A stretch of 64,000 bases of DNA from Eustoma russellianum (lineage: Eukaryota; Streptophyta; Magnoliopsida; Gentianales; Gentianaceae). The notes below the pieces were generated by a model, which saw only the letters and a program-made list of their open reading frames with translations, did not search any database and was not told where the DNA came from. Within the stretch, counting starts at the first letter, position 1. Every line of letters starts with the position of its first letter. The stretch spans positions 34,682,683 through 34,746,682 of the forward strand of contig AP025040.1 of assembly GCA_036186865.1 (NCBI GenBank), given 5' to 3'. A program made the translations under genes and the position numbers. Below, piece by piece: positions 50,066 to 60,732 of the stretch.

Positions 50066-50788
50066 TTTTTTTTTTATGAAACAATTATTTTATTACAAAT
50101 AAAGCCTCACTTATGGCGGAGGAAAACCATATTACATAAATTCAGCGTAGATATATAAATGAAATAAAAGAAACTAATAAATCCAGATCTCCAGTCATAT
50201 ATATATATGCGTGCGTGTTATGAAATTACCGTTGGGAATGATACATAAACAGTGGCCAATTCTTGTGTGGTATAATAACCATTTTATGCCATGAACAATG
50301 ATAAGAATACCTTCTGTAACAAAAAAAAATGTTACACCATAGGAATCCAGAACTTGTACAATATAAAGTTCTCGAGAACTAATTGTTAGAAGACCAGAAA
50401 TTTATGATATGTAGATAGCCCACCATGTAATAATATGACATAACACAAATGTAAATTGTATATGGCGAAAGAAAAATCTTGTCAAAATAAATAAACAAAT
50501 AGATAAAAAAATATTTATACATATATAATATTGATGATGACATGGCTGAATAGTTGGCAAGGCAATAACCCCTACAATATACTCATATTATTACATTTAG
50601 CTTCACTTCAAAGAGGATTAATTACTAGTCACGGGTTATAAAATTTGCAAACTTATATGTCCTATATCCAATTAGAGCAAAGAAACAAATATAAGGAATT
50701 ATCTATTTTTGGGGCAGTGTCAATTTCGTCCTTCAGGAAACAATAACATATGAAACATGTACGATTTAAATTTGGTCTGATAATATGA

Positions 50789-50864
<76 letters not shown>

Positions 50865-50871
50865 GAACATG
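49948..50871 (+). mobile_element. Element E: 5' LTR, second segment
   Basis: This continues the 5' LTR after copia D. From 50408 it aligns closely with 55646-56040 of the 3' LTR (GTAGATAGCCCACCA, CACGGGTTATAAAATTTGC). It contains a minus-strand LINE scrap and long TA tracts at 50016-50050 and 50790-50866. The last 15 bases (ATATATATGAACATG) are the duplication of LINE L. Confidence 0.8.
50066..50145 (-). mobile_element. 3'-terminal scrap of a LINE related to K and L
   Basis: It starts with a T run (a poly(A) on the minus strand). Then GCCTCACTTATGGCGGAGG and AAAACC match the complement of the last 70 bases of LINE K (near 62240-62265). It is an extremely 5'-truncated insertion. The inner boundary is approximate. 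Confidence 0.7.
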
Positions 50872-50873
50872 GT

Positions 50874-51254
50874 GTGGGAGCGATTTCATTTCGGCTTCCC
50901 CATTGTACACCACTTGCAGCAGAGATTCAGGCAGCAGTGTTTGGTCTGCTATACTTTCTTCCAATTTATCGTTCTATTGTTTTAGAATCCGACTGCGCAC
51001 AACTGATTACACGCCTGAGGCAGCCACAGCCTGTCTTTGGTAACTATCATCTTCGGCTATTACGGACATTACTGCATCAGCATGATCTGGATTTTGTTCA
51101 TGTCTATAGAGAAGCCAACATGACAGCCCACTTTCTTGCTCAGCATGCGATGATGTTTCCTCAGACACGGTCATATTTGCGTCACAGTCTACCATCACTC
51201 GTTCGTGGTGCCATCACTTTGGATCTCTCCTCTGCAAATTTGCGGGTCCTTTAA
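50874..51254 (+). pseudogene. ORF2: LINE L: RNase H, C-terminal part
   Basis: This open stretch contains ISFRLPHCTPLAAEIQAAVF, VLESDCAQLITRLRQPQPVF, HVYREANMTAHFLAQHAM and ITLDLSSANLRVL. The plant LINE RNase H (RVT_3 type) is recognisable by AEIQA (Glu), ESDC (Asp) and the REAN block. The usual AD.LA at the end reads AH.LA. The first catalytic Asp lies upstream of the truncation, so the domain is incomplete. Confidence 0.85.
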
Positions 51255-51295
51255 GTTTCAAGTCTTCCAAATGGATTGGCAATTTTTCGCTATCT

Positions 51296-51323
51296 CTGCC
51301 TGTACCTTAGTTGGGACAGGCAT
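51296..51323 (+). other. LINE L 3' UTR hairpin 1
   Basis: 28 nt beginning CTGCCTGTACC and ending GGGACAGGCAT. Nine of eleven stem positions pair. CTTCCAAATGGATTGGC lies just upstream. Confidence 0.6.
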
Positions 51324-51631
51324 ACCTGGTATGATCTTCATTCGATTCGCCATACACCTTTATTTATGTCTCATATATCTGCTTCACTCAGTGTTTTATT
51401 TATCTTGTGCATGGATGGGCTCACGGCGCATATTTGTTTGCATCGGTGACGATGCTGTTCATTCCGCCGGGACGAGGGATAAGCATCAGGAGTGGAAATC
51501 TTTATGGCTTACTTTTACTTTGTTACCTTTGTATTATTTTCGGGTATCATCACTTTGGACCTCTCCTCTGCAAATTGGCGGGTCCCTTAAATTTCAGGTC
51601 TTCCAAATGGATTGGCAATTCTTCGCTATAT

Positions 51632-51659
51632 CTGCATGTACCTTAGTTGGTGCAGGCAG
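51632..51659 (+). other. LINE L 3' UTR hairpin 2
   Basis: 28 nt beginning CTGCATGTACC and ending GGTGCAGGCAG. Ten of eleven positions pair, counting one G-U. The same CTTCCAAATGGATTGGC precedes it. Confidence 0.6.
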
Positions 51660-51928
51660 ACCTGGTATGATCTTCTTTCGATTCGCCATAGGCATTTATC
51701 TAGGTCTCATATATCTGCTTCACTCAGTGTTTCATTTATCTTGTGCATGGACAGGATCACGACTCATATTTGTTTGCCTCACCGACGACGCTGCTCTTTC
51801 CACTGGGACGAGGGATAAGCATCAAGAGTGGACGTCTTCATGGCTTACTTTTATTTTGTTACCTTTGTATTATTTTCGGTTTGTACATTCTTTCATTTTA
51901 CACGGTAGCGCATATCAACACTCTATTT

Positions 51929-52016
51929 ATATAAATATGTACGCTTTTTCCTTCGCTAAGGTTTTATCCACAAGGGTGGTTTTACCTGGCAAGGTTTTAA
52001 TGCGGCATATCATATA
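51929..52016 (+). other. LINE L: conserved 88-nt 3' UTR block
   Basis: It has the same length as 62103-62190 in LINE K and differs at about four positions, far fewer than the neighbouring RNase H. It contains GTACGCTTTTTCCTTCG, CCACAAGGGTGG and GTTTTAATGCGGCATATC. Confidence 0.8.
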
Positions 52017-52110
52017 TATTTTGGATGTTGGTAATCATATACTGCTACTATCGCCATACTTTCATGCTCTGTAATAAGGTTTTCCTCTGCCATGAGTGAG
52101 GGCTTATGCT

Positions 52111-52254
52111 AATAAAACTTCCTTTGATTAAAAAAATATATATGAACATGATTGCTAATATATGTGTTTTGAGTTGTGTGGGTGAACCATTATGTGGAGT
52201 GGGAGGTGCGTGTATACATATGCATGCATATGCATATGTATGGGCGTGGGCATG

Positions 52255-52289
<35 letters not shown>

Positions 52290-52556
52290 GTATATGTATA
52301 TATATATGTATATGTATATATATATGTATACATAATAAAACTTCCTTTGATTAAAAAAATATATATGAACATGATTGCTAATATATGTGTTTTGAGTTGT
52401 GTGGGTGAACCATTATGTGGAGTGGGAGGTGCGTGTATACATATGCATGCATATGCATATGTATGGGCGTGGGCATGTATATATATATATATGTATATAT
52501 ATATGTATATGTAAATATATATATATGTATATATATATATATATGTCTATATATAT
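52111..52556. repeat. 223-bp tandem duplication across the LINE L / LTR E junction
   Basis: AATAAAACTTCCTTTGATT starts at 52111 and again at 52334. The unit holds the LINE tail, the 3' duplication and LTR sequence up to the TA tract, so the duplication happened after LINE L inserted. Confidence 0.92.
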
Positions 52557-52617
52557 ATATGTGTGTATATATATATATGTATATATATATATATGTATAT
52601 ATATATATACATATATA
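52257..52617. repeat. TA/TATG microsatellites
   Basis: Alternating TA interrupted by G and C (TATATGTATA) on either side of the 223-bp duplication. Open frames here (Tyr/Ile runs) are artefacts. Confidence 0.95.
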
Positions 52618-52886
52618 CGTACATGTGAGTGGTGGTTATTAGGACGTTGATATCGTAATTTGATATGTGATCGTATTTGAGTATTTGTATATTTCCATTA
52701 GATGTGATTGTAATTGATTGGACTTTATCGTTTGGAAATTGTTTTGAAAAAACAAAGTTGATCTAGAAATCGTATTTGGAAAATCGTACTGATATTTCAA
52801 AATCCTTTTGAAATTTGCATCGCATATTTTGAAATTCACACTTGCAAGGGAAATATATCGGTGAGCTGGATTGGTCCTAAGTAAAC

Positions 52887-53010
52887 GGCGCGTCCAGACA
52901 TATTTGACTACTTTGATAGCGCGTTCAGGCATATTTGACCGTCAATTGGAGCGCCCGCGCATATTTGACTATTTCAATAGAGCGCGTGTGGTATATTTGA
53001 CCATTGGAGG
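52887..53010. repeat. four 31-33-bp repeats with GCGC and CATATTTGAC
   Basis: Each unit has GGCGCGTCC- or GCGCGTTC-type sequence, then CATATTTGAC. The four copies are diverged. Confidence 0.8.
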
Positions 53011-53805
53011 ATCAGTTCGTAAGACCTACAATATAAGTCATTTGTAAGGTAAGAACCATGGCCATTGTATCGAAATTGTATTGGTATCGTTGATCGAAAA
53101 GTCGTATCGGAAATTGTATCGTATCGTATCAAAGATTGTATCGATCATCGTATCATATTGTATCGTATCGAATGTTTGAAATTGTATTTGGAAATCGGAA
53201 AATGGGTATTTTGGAACTCGAATTTGAACATCGGAAATTGATTTTTATCGCATTGCATCGATTTTGAAACTGCATCATCGATTTTTATTGTCCTAACACT
53301 TGTGTGTTGCTGACTTAGTTGCGTGTGCTTTTGTTGCTGGTAAAAAGGTAAACTTTATTTGCGAAGGGAAGCATGTTATTTTTCATATCGTTATTTATTT
53401 ATTGTATTACACTTGCTTCTCCGTGTATGATCCCATGGTAAATATAGTCAGGTTACTTGCTGGTGATGTATGTAGCTCATCCCATGTTATCAATTATTTT
53501 TTCAGACAAACAGGTAAATGAGTTAGTATACCGTAGATGATCGGGAATGGAGATTCTGAGATTGAAGATATTTGGATGAGACTTTCGAGGATTTAATTGA
53601 GGCAGTTATTTCAATATTCGAGGTTTATGTAATTTGGAGATTTAGTGTTATCTACATTTGACCATTGTATCGATTTAGAATTTCCTAGACATTGTATTAA
53701 TGATGATGATGATGATAATTTTATCGAGGGGTTTTAGTTTATGACTTCCGTCGAAATTGATTTGTGTCACTTTGATGATGTATAATTGAATTGTACCGAT
53801 GCCTT

Positions 53806-53826
53806 GTATTTTCTTTAGCGAAATAT
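53806..53826 (+). other. U5-like hairpin, copy 4
   Basis: The arms GTATTTT and GAAATAT flank the loop CTTTAGC, with GGCGGGTG following. The fourth pair is T-A. All seven pairs form if two G-U pairs are allowed. It lies 47 nt from the LTR end. Confidence 0.6.
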
Positions 53827-53875
53827 GGCGGGTGAGTCGTTCTGAGTACTAGAGCTCGGGACGGATCGCTACAGG

Positions 53876-53887
53876 TGGTATCAGAGC
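53876..53887 (+). other. Element E: primer-binding site
   Basis: TGGTATCAGAGC, the initiator tRNA-Met complement, two bases after the LTR end. Confidence 0.93.
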
Positions 53888-55507
53888 ATGGCTCTACATC
53901 CACCACAGAAACGTAGATTTAGGCCATGATTGTAGAAGTTTGTGAAGATCTTGCACATAAGTACGATTTTAGAAATAAGCGATGATCGTACTAAGTATCG
54001 ACTCTAGAAATAAGTATGGATCTTAGACATAAGAGATGATCGGATAAGGGGATACACCCGCGCATTCCTAGGGCACGCCATACGATTTTGAATCATTTGC
54101 CTTACTTAAGTGTTGATCCTAATCTTTTGCATAATCCTTTTGATCCGATCCCTTTAAACACGAACCATTTGAATACTAGATAATTAAACTATGTAAATTG
54201 TAATGTTAACCGCGATGCCCTACCGCGGTCACTGGTTGATGCATAAATTCAAATAGGCCTGGTAGTTACTAAGGCTGCTTCCTCGCAACAGCAGCAAGGG
54301 ACCCGATAGCATTATGGTAAATGACGCGAGTTCATGCCCCTACTTTTGACAGTAGTGTCGGAACGTGACTAGGTTTTAGTTGGGATTGTAGTCCCTAAGA
54401 AAAGATTTGTAGTAAAATGTTAATTACTAAGAAAGGATTTGCTAGGGTCATGATCAGTAGAGTTTAGCAAGGAATATCATACCAAGGTATTTATAGTTGT
54501 GGTTAAGATGTTGAATTTTAAGGTTATCAAAATATCCGAAGATATTAGTTCCATTAGAGATATTGATTGATAATGATACGCAAGAATTACTAAAATAAGT
54601 ACAAGATAATGACAAATTATTACAAATCTGGGTTAAGTGTTGATTCCTAGGGACACGTATGTACTGTTGTATCGAATAGGCTTGAATTGAAATAGAGTAA
54701 GCATGAACAAGTAGTGGATGTTCTTCATGTGGATTTAACTGGATTAAAAAAAAGCGGTTGAAATAACTAATTAAGGATATATAGTAGATTAGAGTGGTGC
54801 AAGGAAGCGTGGTGGATTAGAATGTGTCAAGATGACTAAGCTAATGACTGTTTAAATTGAATCCTAGAATCAGTGGAGATAAGTTATGACTAAGCATCGA
54901 ATTGATAAGTTGTGATATCGTTATTAGAAATAACGATCTATAGAGACAAGTAGGCTTTAACACATAAGATGGTATAGTGAAAGCTCCTACCTTGTGAATA
55001 TGGAAAAGTAAGTTAAGGATTGAACAAGGCTAGACCACCTTGTGGGATGCTAGTGATAACTAAGTTGAATCGTACTAGAATAAAATATTTGTTGAAAATA
55101 ATTACGGTTAAGGGATTGGTTATGAATAAGATGTTAAGTTAAGATTGCAGTACACCTAAGTACTGACTACAGAGGGATGCTGACGTCAGCAGACGTAAAA
55201 TACTATATAGATTAACAATTGGATGTGGAACTCTCATTATGGTGACAATATCTGTAAGTTTGATAATAGAGTTATAGAACGATTAAGTTATGATATAAAT
55301 AGCGGTAGATAATGAATTTAAAAATTACCTTGTTGGTAATGCAAGCAATGATTTTGAGGACTTAGTCCAACGTCAAGGAAGTGTAATGGTTAGCATATCA
55401 GAATACGCAATGGATATTAGTGGTCATTACCAAGGTGAATGGATTAAGTAGCACGACATTAAGTTGTTGTTACAAAATACGCAGGTTTTCAGGACGAAAC
55501 GTTTTGT
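53888..55507 (+). mobile_element. Element E: non-coding internal domain
   Basis: There is no open frame with gag or pol similarity in 1.6 kb. It is nevertheless not random: 55012-55507 aligns with the minus strand of 63368-63880 in element F, sharing AAGGATTGAAC, GATGCTAGTGATnACTAA, ATTAAGTTATGA and TTTGAGGACTTAGTCC. I infer a non-autonomous LTR family with its own internal domain rather than a one-off deletion. Confidence 0.75.
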
Positions 55508-55520
55508 AAGGAGGGAGGAA
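55508..55520 (+). other. Element E: polypurine tract
   Basis: AAGGAGGGAGGAA follows TTCAGGACGAAACGTTTTGT and abuts the 3' LTR. The AGGACGAAAC..TTTGTAAGG layout is typical of gypsy chromovirus (Tekay/Del-like) 3' ends. Confidence 0.9.
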
Positions 55521-55742
55521 TGTTACGACCCGTGTACCATTTCTATTATTATTATTAAATATAACTGGTGTATAGTAATATGTAGGGAAAATACAAATCC
55601 TAAAGTGAATAGGAAAAGAAAACTTAGGATAGAGCTTGATTAATGGTATACAGATAGCCCACCATATAATAATATGACTAACACAAAAATTAAATTGTAT
55701 ATGGCGAAAAAAAAATCTTGTCAAAATAAATAAATAAATAGA

Positions 55743-55777
<35 letters not shown>

Positions 55778-56079
55778 TTGATGATGACGTGGCTGAATAT
55801 TTGACAAGGCAATAACCCCTACAATATACTCATACTATTACATTTTGCTTAACTTCAAAGAGGATTAATTACTAGTCACGGGTTATAAAATTTGCAAACT
55901 TATATATCCTATATTCCAAATAGAGCAAAGAAACAAATATAAGGAAAATTATCTATTTTTGGGACAGTGTCATTTTCGGCCTTCAGGGAACAATGACATA
56001 TGAAACATGTACGATTTCAATTGGGTCTAATAATATGAATATATAGATATATGTGTATATATATCTACGAACATGATTG
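55521..56079 (+). mobile_element. Element E: 3' LTR, first segment
   Basis: It starts TGTTACGACCCGTG. After 125 bp it jumps to sequence that lies about 950 bp further on in the 5' LTR (with D removed), so it carries a deletion. It ends with TCTACGAACATGATTG (56064-56079), the duplication of LINE K. A TA tract is at 55750-55773. Confidence 0.88.
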
Positions 56080-56260
56080 TAATATATATATATATGATAT
56101 GTATAAAAAGATGGCTTCGGCTCCAGCGCTCTCTGGCGGCGTTCGTCGCCGCCGCTGCTGATCGCAGACTGCGGTCTTTCGCTGCTGTTTTTTCTTGCGA
56201 TCTCTTCCGGCTCACGTTCTCCACCCGAAAGTTCACTCCTTTCCGTTCGGTTACCTTCCG
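56080..56260 (+). mobile_element. LINE K: 5' UTR
   Basis: A short AT stretch is followed by GC-rich sequence (GCTCCAGCGCTCTCTGGCGG) unlike the flanking LTR. The exact start lies between 56080 and 56112. GC-rich leaders are usual for plant L1 elements. Confidence 0.7.
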
Positions 56261-57514
56261 ATGGCTGCAAATATGACACCTGCACCCTCTTTTGCTGCAG
56301 TTGTTTCCGGGGCTTCCTCAACCAATATCTCCATTGCCCCGAAAACCGTTTCCCGCTACAAAGGAATCCCCATGATCTCATTTCTTGACACGGAAATTGA
56401 CGCCCTGGCCGAACCCTACAGATACTCATTGGTTGGTACTTTCTGGTATGGCAGACCATCCTTAAAAATTATACGTCGGGTATTTGAGAAAATTGGCTTC
56501 CAGCAGGATTTGCGTATTACATTGATTGATCAATCACATATTCTATTGAATTTCCGAAGTGAAGCAGACTATTTGAGATGTTTTTATCGTCGCTCTTGGC
56601 ACATCTCTGGATGTCATATGAGAATTACGAAATGGACAGTAGATTTTGATCCCAGCGCGGATGTTCCTATTGTTCCGGTGTGGGTAGCGCTGCCGTCGCT
56701 GCCAATACACTTACATCATCGCGCGGCTCTCTTTGAAGTTGTCAGACCAATTGGCATACCCTTGAAACTAGATGTTGCCACTTCGGATGGCCTGCGGCCT
56801 TCAGTGGCTAGGGTCTGTGTTGAGGTTGATGTTTCACAGGATTTACCACAGAAAATTTATCTGCAGGCAAAAGGCAGGCTGATATTACAATCAATAGTGT
56901 ATGAGGACCTGCCTTTATTTTGCACATCTTGTCGTCGTTTGGGCCATGCATCGGATGCATGCCCTCCTCCGGAGTCAGGCAAAGCTCCACCGCCACCTCC
57001 TCCGCCACCTCCGCGCCGACCAACACGTCCTGCTGCTCAAAGATGGACGCCTGTTAAGCACAAGTCTAGTGACCCACCATTGCCGTCCAATCCAGTCATC
57101 GTTGAGGATCCTGCCCTTTCAGAGGAGCCACAGATTGGGGTGTCTCAGCCCATGGCTGAGCCATGCATACAGGATTTATGTGAAGCTGCTGATCCTAATC
57201 CTACTGTTGAGACCAATACAGTTGAAATGGGACATTCATCTGACACGGACTTACCGCCTGCTGAGCATGTGGAGAATATTCCTCATGTCCCAGAGGACGT
57301 TCCACGTCGTATGGAACTTATACCCCCATCGCCTGATGAGGACACTTTAATTGCCCGATTAGACGAGCAAGAGGATGCAACGGGTTTTATACAAGTAGTT
57401 CCGCGTCGTAAGCGTCGGACACGCAAGGATATGCCTCCTCTTCCGCCATCTACAATCTTGACGCGCAGTGCCTCGCACATCATTCAGGGAAGTTCATCGT
57501 TATTACCTCAATGA
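56261..57514 (+). CDS. ORF1: LINE K ORF1: DUF4283 and zinc-knuckle protein
   Basis: 417 codons from the ATG giving MAANMTPAPSFAAVVSG, the common start of plant L1 ORF1. An in-frame ATG at 56195 lies in the leader and is less likely. Residues about 50-190 form DUF4283 (LVGTFWYGRPSLKIIRRVF, LLNFRSEADYLRCFYRRSW, WVALPSLPIHLHH). A CCHC knuckle follows (FCTSCRRLGHASDACPP), then a run of nine Pro, an acidic spacer and a basic tail (VVPRRKRRTRKD). ORF1 proteins bind the element's RNA. The frame is intact. Its stop overlaps the ORF2 start as ATGA. Confidence 0.93.
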   Translation: MAANMTPAPSFAAVVSGASSTNISIAPKTVSRYKGIPMISFLDTEIDALAEPYRYSLVGTFWYGRPSLKIIRRVFEKIGFQQDLRITLIDQSHILLNFRSEADYLRCFYRRSWHISGCHMRITKWTVDFDPSADVPIVPVWVALPSLPIHLHHRAALFEVVRPIGIPLKLDVATSDGLRPSVARVCVEVDVSQDLPQKIYLQAKGRLILQSIVYEDLPLFCTSCRRLGHASDACPPPESGKAPPPPPPPPPRRPTRPAAQRWTPVKHKSSDPPLPSNPVIVEDPALSEEPQIGVSQPMAEPCIQDLCEAADPNPTVETNTVEMGHSSDTDLPPAEHVENIPHVPEDVPRRMELIPPSPDEDTLIARLDEQEDATGFIQVVPRRKRRTRKDMPPLPPSTILTRSASHIIQGSSSLLPQ

Positions 57515-58341
57515 ATTTATTAATCTGGAATGTCAGAGGCCTTCGCGCCTCTCTGCCACGCATAAAACATTTAGTTCATGAACATCGTTTACATTTGCTT
57601 GCTTTAATTGAACCCAAGCATGCTATCTCACAAACACAAGTGTTTGCCTTAAGGCTGGGATTCTCAAAATTTTATGCTTCACAATCTGGTCGTATTTGGT
57701 TTTTCTGGCGAGACACTGAATTTCGCTTGATTGCAACACAGGATCATGATCAGGTTGTACATTTTACTATGCAGAGTTACTCACTGCAATGGACGTTCGC
57801 TATCTCGATTATCTATGCGAAACATTCTATACAGCAACGGCGTCCTTTATGGCAGTCATTATGTCATTTCGCAGAATCGTCCCAGCTTCCCTGGGTGTTA
57901 GGAGGAGATTTTAATACTTTTCGAGCTCTTGAGGACCATAGGGGCCACTCCACACCATCATTAACATCATTGCAGGATTTCAATGATTGTATCGAATCAT
58001 GTTCCTTAATGGCACCTCCATATCAGGGCTCCAGATTTACGTGGGCAGATGGTAGGGTCCTTGGAAGAATCCGTCGGCGTTTAGATTGGGTGTTCACAAA
58101 TTCCGCTTATCAGGATGTCTTCCAAGATATGCAGTTAACACATCTGCCTAGGGTTACATCGGACCACACGCCCCTTTTATTATTATGTCGACAGGGTGTC
58201 ATAGCAGGAAGAAAATCTTTCCGTTTTTTGGATGCGTGGCTTCATCATCCGGACTTTCACCATTACATGACACAGTCCTGGTCATCTTATCCGACTACTG
58301 GTGGAATGCACGGTTTCTATCAAAAATTGATTCGCTTTTAA
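57511..58341 (+). pseudogene. ORF2: LINE K ORF2: endonuclease domain
   Basis: It starts MNLLIWNVRGLRASLPRIKH, with the Asn of WN, then LLALIEPKH (catalytic Glu), WVLGGDFNTFRALEDHRG, SRFTWADGR, RLDWVFTN and RVTSDHTPLLL (catalytic Asp-His). This is a complete apurinic-type endonuclease, which nicks target DNA to prime reverse transcription. The frame stops at 58341. The sequence KDIQRWNKDIFGNIF continues in another frame, with the shift falling in TTTTAAAAAA near 58336-58345. Confidence 0.92.
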
Positions 58342-58345
58342 AAAA

Positions 58346-60511
58346 GATATTCAGCGGTGGAATAAAGACATCTTTGGGAATATCTTTAGCAATTTGGCTC
58401 ATGCAGAGACACAGCTAAATCATGCAGAGGCTGCCTGGGACGCTAATCCAACCGTGGACAACAGGGAGGCATATCAGCGCTCCAAGGCGGAGTATTTGCA
58501 GGCTTCGGCTTATGAATTGCAATTTTGGAAACAGAAAGCTCGAGTCAAGTGGCTAAAGGACGGTGACGCTAACTCAAAATACTTTCACTCAGTGGTTAAG
58601 GGGAAGAGAACATCTTTGCGCATTCAGCAAATAGGCACAACTGCAGGCACAATATTGACAGATTCGGCAGACATTAAGGCGGCTGCGGTCTCCTTTTATC
58701 GGGAGTTGTTTGCCTCTGAACCAACCTATAATCACTCGACTATACTTTCACATATTCCTCGACTGGTAACAGATTTTGACAATATGATGTTGACACAGAT
58801 ACCGTTCGAGGCGGAGGTAAAGCAGGCGGTATGGCATCTTGATTCACAGAGTGCTGCAGGTCCGGATGGTTTTCATGGGGGTTTCTATAGGTCTTGTTGG
58901 ACTATCATACACTCTGATGTGGTCAAAGCAGTACAGGAATTTTTCCTAGGGGTACCACAGCCGACAGTAATGGCGAGTGCGTTAATCACCTTGATCCCTA
59001 AGACGCAAACGCCAGCGACATTTAGTGATTTTCGCCCAATATGTCTTACAAATTTTTTGAGTAAGACTTGTACCCGTATCATTGCGACACGATTGAGCAC
59101 ACTTCTTCCCAAATTGATTTCGCCAGAACAAACAGGTTTCCTTCCCGGACATGATATTTCCACTCAAGTCTTATTAGCGCGGGAAATGATTCATATGTTG
59201 GATAGAGGTGGATCTCAATTATGTTTGAAATTAGATATGATGAAAGCATTCGATCGGGTGAGTGGGGACTATTTGGAGCATTTGCTGCGCCAGTTTGGGT
59301 TTTCTGATTTCTTTAATCGGATCATTATCAATCATCTCCGAGCAACAACATTTTCTGTCTTGATCAATGGAGAGCCATCTCCTAAGTTTCGGCCGGGAAG
59401 AGGAGTGAAGCAAGGGGATCCTTTATCCCCCCTTCTATTTATTTTGGCTTCTGAGGGGTTCAGTCGAGGACTAAATTTTTTAGTTACATCGGGACATATA
59501 TTACCGTTCCGCCTAGGTCGTATTCCATTTACGATCACGCATCTGGCCTATGCGGATGATCTACTTATATTTCTGCAGGGTACCCGACGCAACTTATTGC
59601 GTTTTCGCGCCTTCTTAACAGATTACGAAACAGCTTCGGGTCAGAAAATAAACTATCAGAAGAGTAACATCATTCCCTCGTCAAACATATCGTCTAGTCG
59701 CTGTCGCTCCTTCCAAGACCTGATGGGAATGCGGCTCACTGGGCTACCTTTTCGATATCTGGGCTCCCATCTTCATAGAGGTATTAATCGCTCCCGATAC
59801 TGTACTACGTTAATCCAGCATATTGATGATCGTCTGCAAGGTTGGCACTCCCGACTTCTCTCAATGGCAGGCAGGTTGGTTTTATTAAGTTCAGTCATCT
59901 CTGCGCTACCCCTCCATATCCTTGCAGCTGGAGGCTTACCTAAATCCGTCATTCGAATGATACATAGAAAGATGGCATCCTTTTATTGGGGGAAAAAATA
60001 TCATTGGGTAGCTTGGTCGAAATTAGCAACTCCAACTGATGAGGGTGGCCTTGGTCTAAGGGATCTGAATTATCTTCAACAAGCCTACAATTGCCGAATT
60101 TGGTGGCTTTATCATAAGCAGGATACCTTATGGAGTCGGTATCTGAGGTTTAAATATGGCCGCAGAGGGGATTATCGTCCAAGGTTGCAGGATTCTCCCA
60201 TTTGGAAGCTTATTTGTCGCACCCATACATCCTGCTCGGCTCAGACATTGGATTTGGGTACTCATCTCTTCTGGAAACCGTCGACTACGGGCGAATTCAC
60301 TTTAAAATCTGCCTATGATGTTTGTCGGCCTCCTGCTGCGAAGGTTATTTCGTCGAAATTTATATGGTTTAAATATCATTCGCCTGTCACGAAGCTCCTT
60401 CTATGGCGTATTTTTCACTCAGCTCTTCCTCTGGAAGACTACATTGGTCGATACGCGGCTGCTCGTCCCTACTCGATGTCCCTTTTGCAAGCTGCGTTCA
60501 GCTACGGTTGA
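58346..60511 (+). pseudogene. ORF2: LINE K ORF2: reverse transcriptase
   Basis: A long open frame. DANSKYFHSVVKGKRT and SAAGPDGFHGGFYRSCW lead in. Then SALITLIPKTQTPATFSDFR, EQTGFLPGHDISTQVLLAR, CLKLDMMKAFDRV (first catalytic Asp), GVKQGDPLSPLLF, THLAYADDLLIFLQ (catalytic DD), LTGLPFRYLGSHL and SMAGRLVLLSSVISALPLH. The C-terminal part reaches the thumb and the WKLICRTHTS region. The frame is lost near 60450, within LEDYIGRYAAARP. The start of the open frame by ATG is 58394, but coding sequence begins just after the shift. Confidence 0.93.
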
Positions 60512-60720
60512 TCATATCTTTCTCTATTGTCCTCCAGTACGTCGTCTATGGATCTTTTTTGCAACAGAATTAAATATCATCTCCCCCACAACGCTGACTC
60601 TCCGTCAACATTTGCTGGCTTGGTGGTATCGTTCAACTACCTCTTCGATCATTGGAGTTCTGAAAATAGTGATCCCGGGTATATTGGTTCACAATATTTG
60701 GCAGCAGTTACACTAGCCTA
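60450..60720 (+). pseudogene. ORF2: LINE K ORF2: zf-RVT segment
   Basis: In a third frame it reads VPTRCPFCKLRSATVDHIFL followed by YCPPVRRLWIFFATEL, a CxxC...H...C zinc-binding segment found between RT and RNase H in plant L1 elements. A stop at 60714-60716 and another frame change separate it from the RNase H. Confidence 0.88.
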
Positions 60721-60732
60721 GTATATGGCGAG

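Larger units (their letters stand above)
51217..51880. repeat. 330-bp direct repeat in LINE L 3' region
   Basis: Two adjacent copies start CATCACTTTGGATCTCTCC at 51217 and 51547 and are about 88 percent identical by eye. The first copy overlaps the end of the RNase H coding sequence. Each copy contains one 28-nt hairpin. Confidence 0.85.
50872..52135 (+). mobile_element. LINE L: 5'-truncated copy
   Basis: 1264 bp, from inside the RNase H domain to an A tract (ATTAAAAAA), flanked by ATATATATGAACATG on both sides (50857-50871 and 52136-52150). It resembles LINE K at roughly 70 percent in the RNase H part. It is thus a different subfamily and an independent insertion. Confidence 0.88.
52136..53873 (+). 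mobile_element. Element E: 5' LTR, third segment and end
   Basis: It resumes after LINE L. ATTGCTAATATATGTGTTTTG and GTGGAGTGGGAGGTGCGTGT match the 3' LTR at 62319-62380. It ends GGATCGCTACA at 53873, directly before a primer-binding site. It includes a GCGC minisatellite (52887-53010) and a GTATCG-rich stretch (53065-53165). Confidence 0.88.

Noticed and set aside
51205..52074. 289-codon frame after the RNase H of LINE L
   Set aside because: Its length comes from the 330-bp duplication. The matching parts in LINE K fall in two different frames, and differences between K and L are not protein-like, so I treat the region as 3' UTR.
52106..52650. Several overlapping frames with Tyr-Ile repeats and MWVNHYVEWEVRVYICMH
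   Set aside because: They arise from the TA tracts and the 223-bp duplication in LTR E.
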